Positions 62,277-64,000 of a DNA stretch of 64,000 nucleotides are shown here, one piece after another. The notes below the pieces were generated by a model that did no database searches, was not told the DNA's origin, and was given only the letters and a program-made list of their open reading frames with translations. A program made the translations under genes and the position numbers. The stretch comes from Roseihalotalea indica (GTDB taxonomy: Bacteria > Bacteroidota > Bacteroidia > Cytophagales > Cyclobacteriaceae). The DNA lies in contig NZ_JAINFL010000005.1 of NCBI RefSeq assembly GCF_022458895.1, forward strand, positions 588,427 through 652,426. Direction: 5' to 3'. How positions within the stretch are numbered: the stretch's first letter is position 1; the number at the start of each line of letters is the position of its first letter.

Positions 62277-63692
62277 ATGAATAGAAGAACATTTATGCAG
62301 CACTCGGCATTGTTTGGTGCTGGGGCGCTTGTCCGGCCTTTTTCCGTTGCCAGAACCAAAGATTTTCCGGAGGTGCGGGTGCCCGCCAGCGAGCGCAACT
62401 TTCAGAGCAAAGCCATTGAAGCAGCTATTCAGGAATTTAATAAGAATGTGGACGATGAGGAACTAGGCTGGCTGTTTAATAACTGCTTTCCGAACACGCT
62501 GGATACCACTGTTACCTTTACCACCGAAAACGGTCAACCCGATACCTATATCATCACCGGTGATATTGACGCGATGTGGTTGCGGGATAGTACCGCCCAG
62601 GTATGGCCGTATATGGAGTTTATCGGTGAAGATGATCAGCTAAAGCAACTGATTGCCGGAGTAATCAACCGTCAGACTCAGTATATTCTTAAAGATCCGT
62701 ATGCTAATGCCTTCTACGATGATCCGGAAAAGCGAGGGGAATGGAGTAGCGATGGCACCGACATGAAGCCGGGCGTGCACGAGCGCAAGTGGGAGATCGA
62801 CTCTCTATGTTATCCTATCCGTCTGTCCTATCACTACTGGAAAGCTACCGGCGATACCACTCCATTCAACGATCAGTGGAAACAAGCCATTCAGTCGGTA
62901 TTGCGGGTGTTTCGCGATCAGCAGAAGAAAGATGACCGGGGAGCGTATGAGTTTCAGCGTACCACCCCCCGGGGCACCGATACTCAGCCGATGATGGGGC
63001 ACGGCTATCCGGTGAATCCGGTGGGGCTCATTTGCTCGGCGTTTCGCCCTAGTGATGATGCTACCGTATTCCAGTTTCTGATTCCTTCTAATTTCTTTGC
63101 AGTAGTGAGCTTGAAGCAGGCGGCAGAAATGATGGAAGCATTAAACGGTGACCAGGGTATCGTAGAGGATCTAACCAGCCTGAGTGAGGAGGTAGCCCAG
63201 GCCATCCAGGATTATGCTATTGTGGAGCATCCGGAACACGGGCAGATATACGCTTACGAAATAGATGGCTTCGGAGCTCGCCTGCTGATGGATGATGCCA
63301 ACATCCCCAGCCTGTTGTCATTGCCTTACCTGGGTGCGGTAGCCGCATCCGATGAAATCTACCAGAATACCCGAAATTTTGTGTGGTCTACCGACAATCC
63401 TTTTTTCTTCCGGGGAAAAGCGGCTGAAGGCATTGGCGGGCCGCATATTGGGGTGGATATGGTATGGCCGATGAGCATTACCATGCGCGGACTAACCAGT
63501 ACGGATACGAAGGAAATCAAAGCCTGCGTGCAGGCACTGAAGGCCACGCACGGAGACACTGGCTTCATGCATGAATCTTTCCATAAGGATGATCCGAAAA
63601 ACTTCACGCGTTCCTGGTTTGCCTGGGCCAATACCCTGTTCGGAGAGTTTCTCTGGAAAACCTATCAGGAGCATCCCGAATTGCTGACGTAA
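62277..63692 (+). CDS. Glycoside hydrolase family 125 protein (exo-alpha-1,6-mannosidase-like)
   Basis: 471 residues. The N-terminus MNRRTFMQHSALFGAGALVR is a Tat-like signal, so export is likely. The GH125 (alpha/alpha)6 toroid follows, with YIITGDIDAMWLRDSTAQVW, VHERKWEIDSLCYPIRLSYH and GMRGLTS-type motifs near residue 405 (here TMRGLTSTDTKEIK). Members remove alpha-1,6-linked mannose from mannans and N-glycans. It lies 222 bp outside the attR site, so it belongs to the original chromosome. A mannoside theme is shared with the island's GH130/GT genes, but this may be chance. No SusC/D is seen next to it in this window. Confidence 0.9.
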   Translation: MNRRTFMQHSALFGAGALVRPFSVARTKDFPEVRVPASERNFQSKAIEAAIQEFNKNVDDEELGWLFNNCFPNTLDTTVTFTTENGQPDTYIITGDIDAMWLRDSTAQVWPYMEFIGEDDQLKQLIAGVINRQTQYILKDPYANAFYDDPEKRGEWSSDGTDMKPGVHERKWEIDSLCYPIRLSYHYWKATGDTTPFNDQWKQAIQSVLRVFRDQQKKDDRGAYEFQRTTPRGTDTQPMMGHGYPVNPVGLICSAFRPSDDATVFQFLIPSNFFAVVSLKQAAEMMEALNGDQGIVEDLTSLSEEVAQAIQDYAIVEHPEHGQIYAYEIDGFGARLLMDDANIPSLLSLPYLGAVAASDEIYQNTRNFVWSTDNPFFFRGKAAEGIGGPHIGVDMVWPMSITMRGLTSTDTKEIKACVQALKATHGDTGFMHESFHKDDPKNFTRSWFAWANTLFGEFLWKTYQEHPELLT

Positions 63693-63874
63693 TCATATCG
63701 TCATTTTCTAAAGCTTTTTACTAAGGATATTCAAATTTATTTTGACGGATAACCAGGAAGCGGTTGGCAGGGGCAGGTCCCCTGTACAGCCTCCTGCTGA
63801 CTACCTTCTGAATGATTCTGTTAATTCGTTTTGTTTGTACTTAGTTGCTGTTAGATCTTATATAGTTAATGACA
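63693..63874. other. Spacer with dispersed repeat copy 2
   Basis: Only the repeat at 63773-63800 is notable. No gene seen. Confidence 0.5.
63773..63800. repeat. Dispersed short repeat, copy 2
   Basis: Matches 3853-3880 in 26 of 28 bases, same orientation. Confidence 0.5.
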
Positions 63875-64000
63875 TTACTTCGTGCAGAAAGAAATTGCAT
63901 AATTAGGGGCTAACGCTGGGTTTAGGATATCATCAATCCACTTGTCAGCCCAATCTAGCTTCTCAGCCAGTTGATGAAAGGTGCCATCCACTAATTGCCG
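63875..64000 (-). CDS. 3' end of an unidentified gene (runs off the right edge)
   Basis: On the minus strand the frame is open from base 64000 down to TAA at 63875-63877, giving 41 residues that end ALAPNYAISFCTK, preceded by FHQLAEKLDWADKWIDDILN. It is protein-like, helical and amphipathic. Too short to assign to a family. Confidence 0.5.
   Translation of the reverse strand, partial: RQLVDGTFHQLAEKLDWADKWIDDILNPALAPNYAISFCTK

Overview
The window comes from a member of the Bacteroidota, most likely the order Cytophagales. It has two SusC/SusD outer-membrane pairs, an ECF sigma/FecR/STN-SusC cascade and sulfatases. Lipoprotein signals are typical of the group, there are almost no Shine-Dalgarno sequences, and one promoter (12835-12866) fits the Bacteroidota TTTG / TAnnTTTG form. 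The coding part is dense, and every call below is read from sequence alone.

Layout. (1) 1-12.6 kb, almost all minus strand: a SusD/SusC pair cut by the left edge, then the hydroxyproline catabolic genes (D-hydroxyproline oxidase, 4-hydroxyproline epimerase, DapA-like deaminase) with a divergent AraC regulator, then two secreted peptidases (DUF885 and a DPP-IV-like S9). I read this as a locus for hydroxyproline or collagen-type peptides. A TAATACTAT box recurs in its intergenic spaces. (2) 12.9-20.5 kb, plus strand: a tight five-gene operon of imelysin lipoprotein, di-haem oxidoreductase, second imelysin, HTTM membrane protein and TonB-dependent receptor, probably for iron or another metal. 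(3) 21-28.3 kb, plus strand: a PhoD-like phosphatase, then a four-gene operon (Tat-exported Gfo/Idh/MocA oxidoreductase, Nramp-like transporter without the metal-site residues, NAD-epimerase-like protein, DapA-like aldolase) behind an 18-bp perfect palindrome. (4) 28.3-38.4 kb, minus strand: a sulfated-glycan utilisation locus (ECF sigma, FecR, STN-SusC, SusD, two sulfatases).

(5) 38.8-62.05 kb is the most striking part. An intact tRNA-Pro(CGG) at 38777-38851 carries at its 3' end an 18-bp sequence that recurs exactly at 62037-62054. Just inside the left end lies a stop-riddled remnant that reads like the N-terminus of a Bacteroidota tyrosine integrase. The 23.2 kb between looks like an integrated island whose integrase has decayed. 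Its cargo resembles an envelope or stress-adaptation set: transglutaminase, a giant CheB-CheR-PAS-histidine kinase-REC-Hpt protein, an AraC regulator plus a paralogue lacking the DNA-binding domain, a complete IS1-family insertion with 8-bp target duplication, two very small proteins, fatty acid desaturase, a membrane protein, a coiled-coil lipoprotein, an outer-membrane barrel, transaldolase, two GT4 glycosyltransferases, a GH130 phosphorylase and a cold-shock protein.

(6) 62.3-64 kb, outside the island: a GH125 exo-alpha-mannosidase and the 3' end of an unidentified minus-strand gene.
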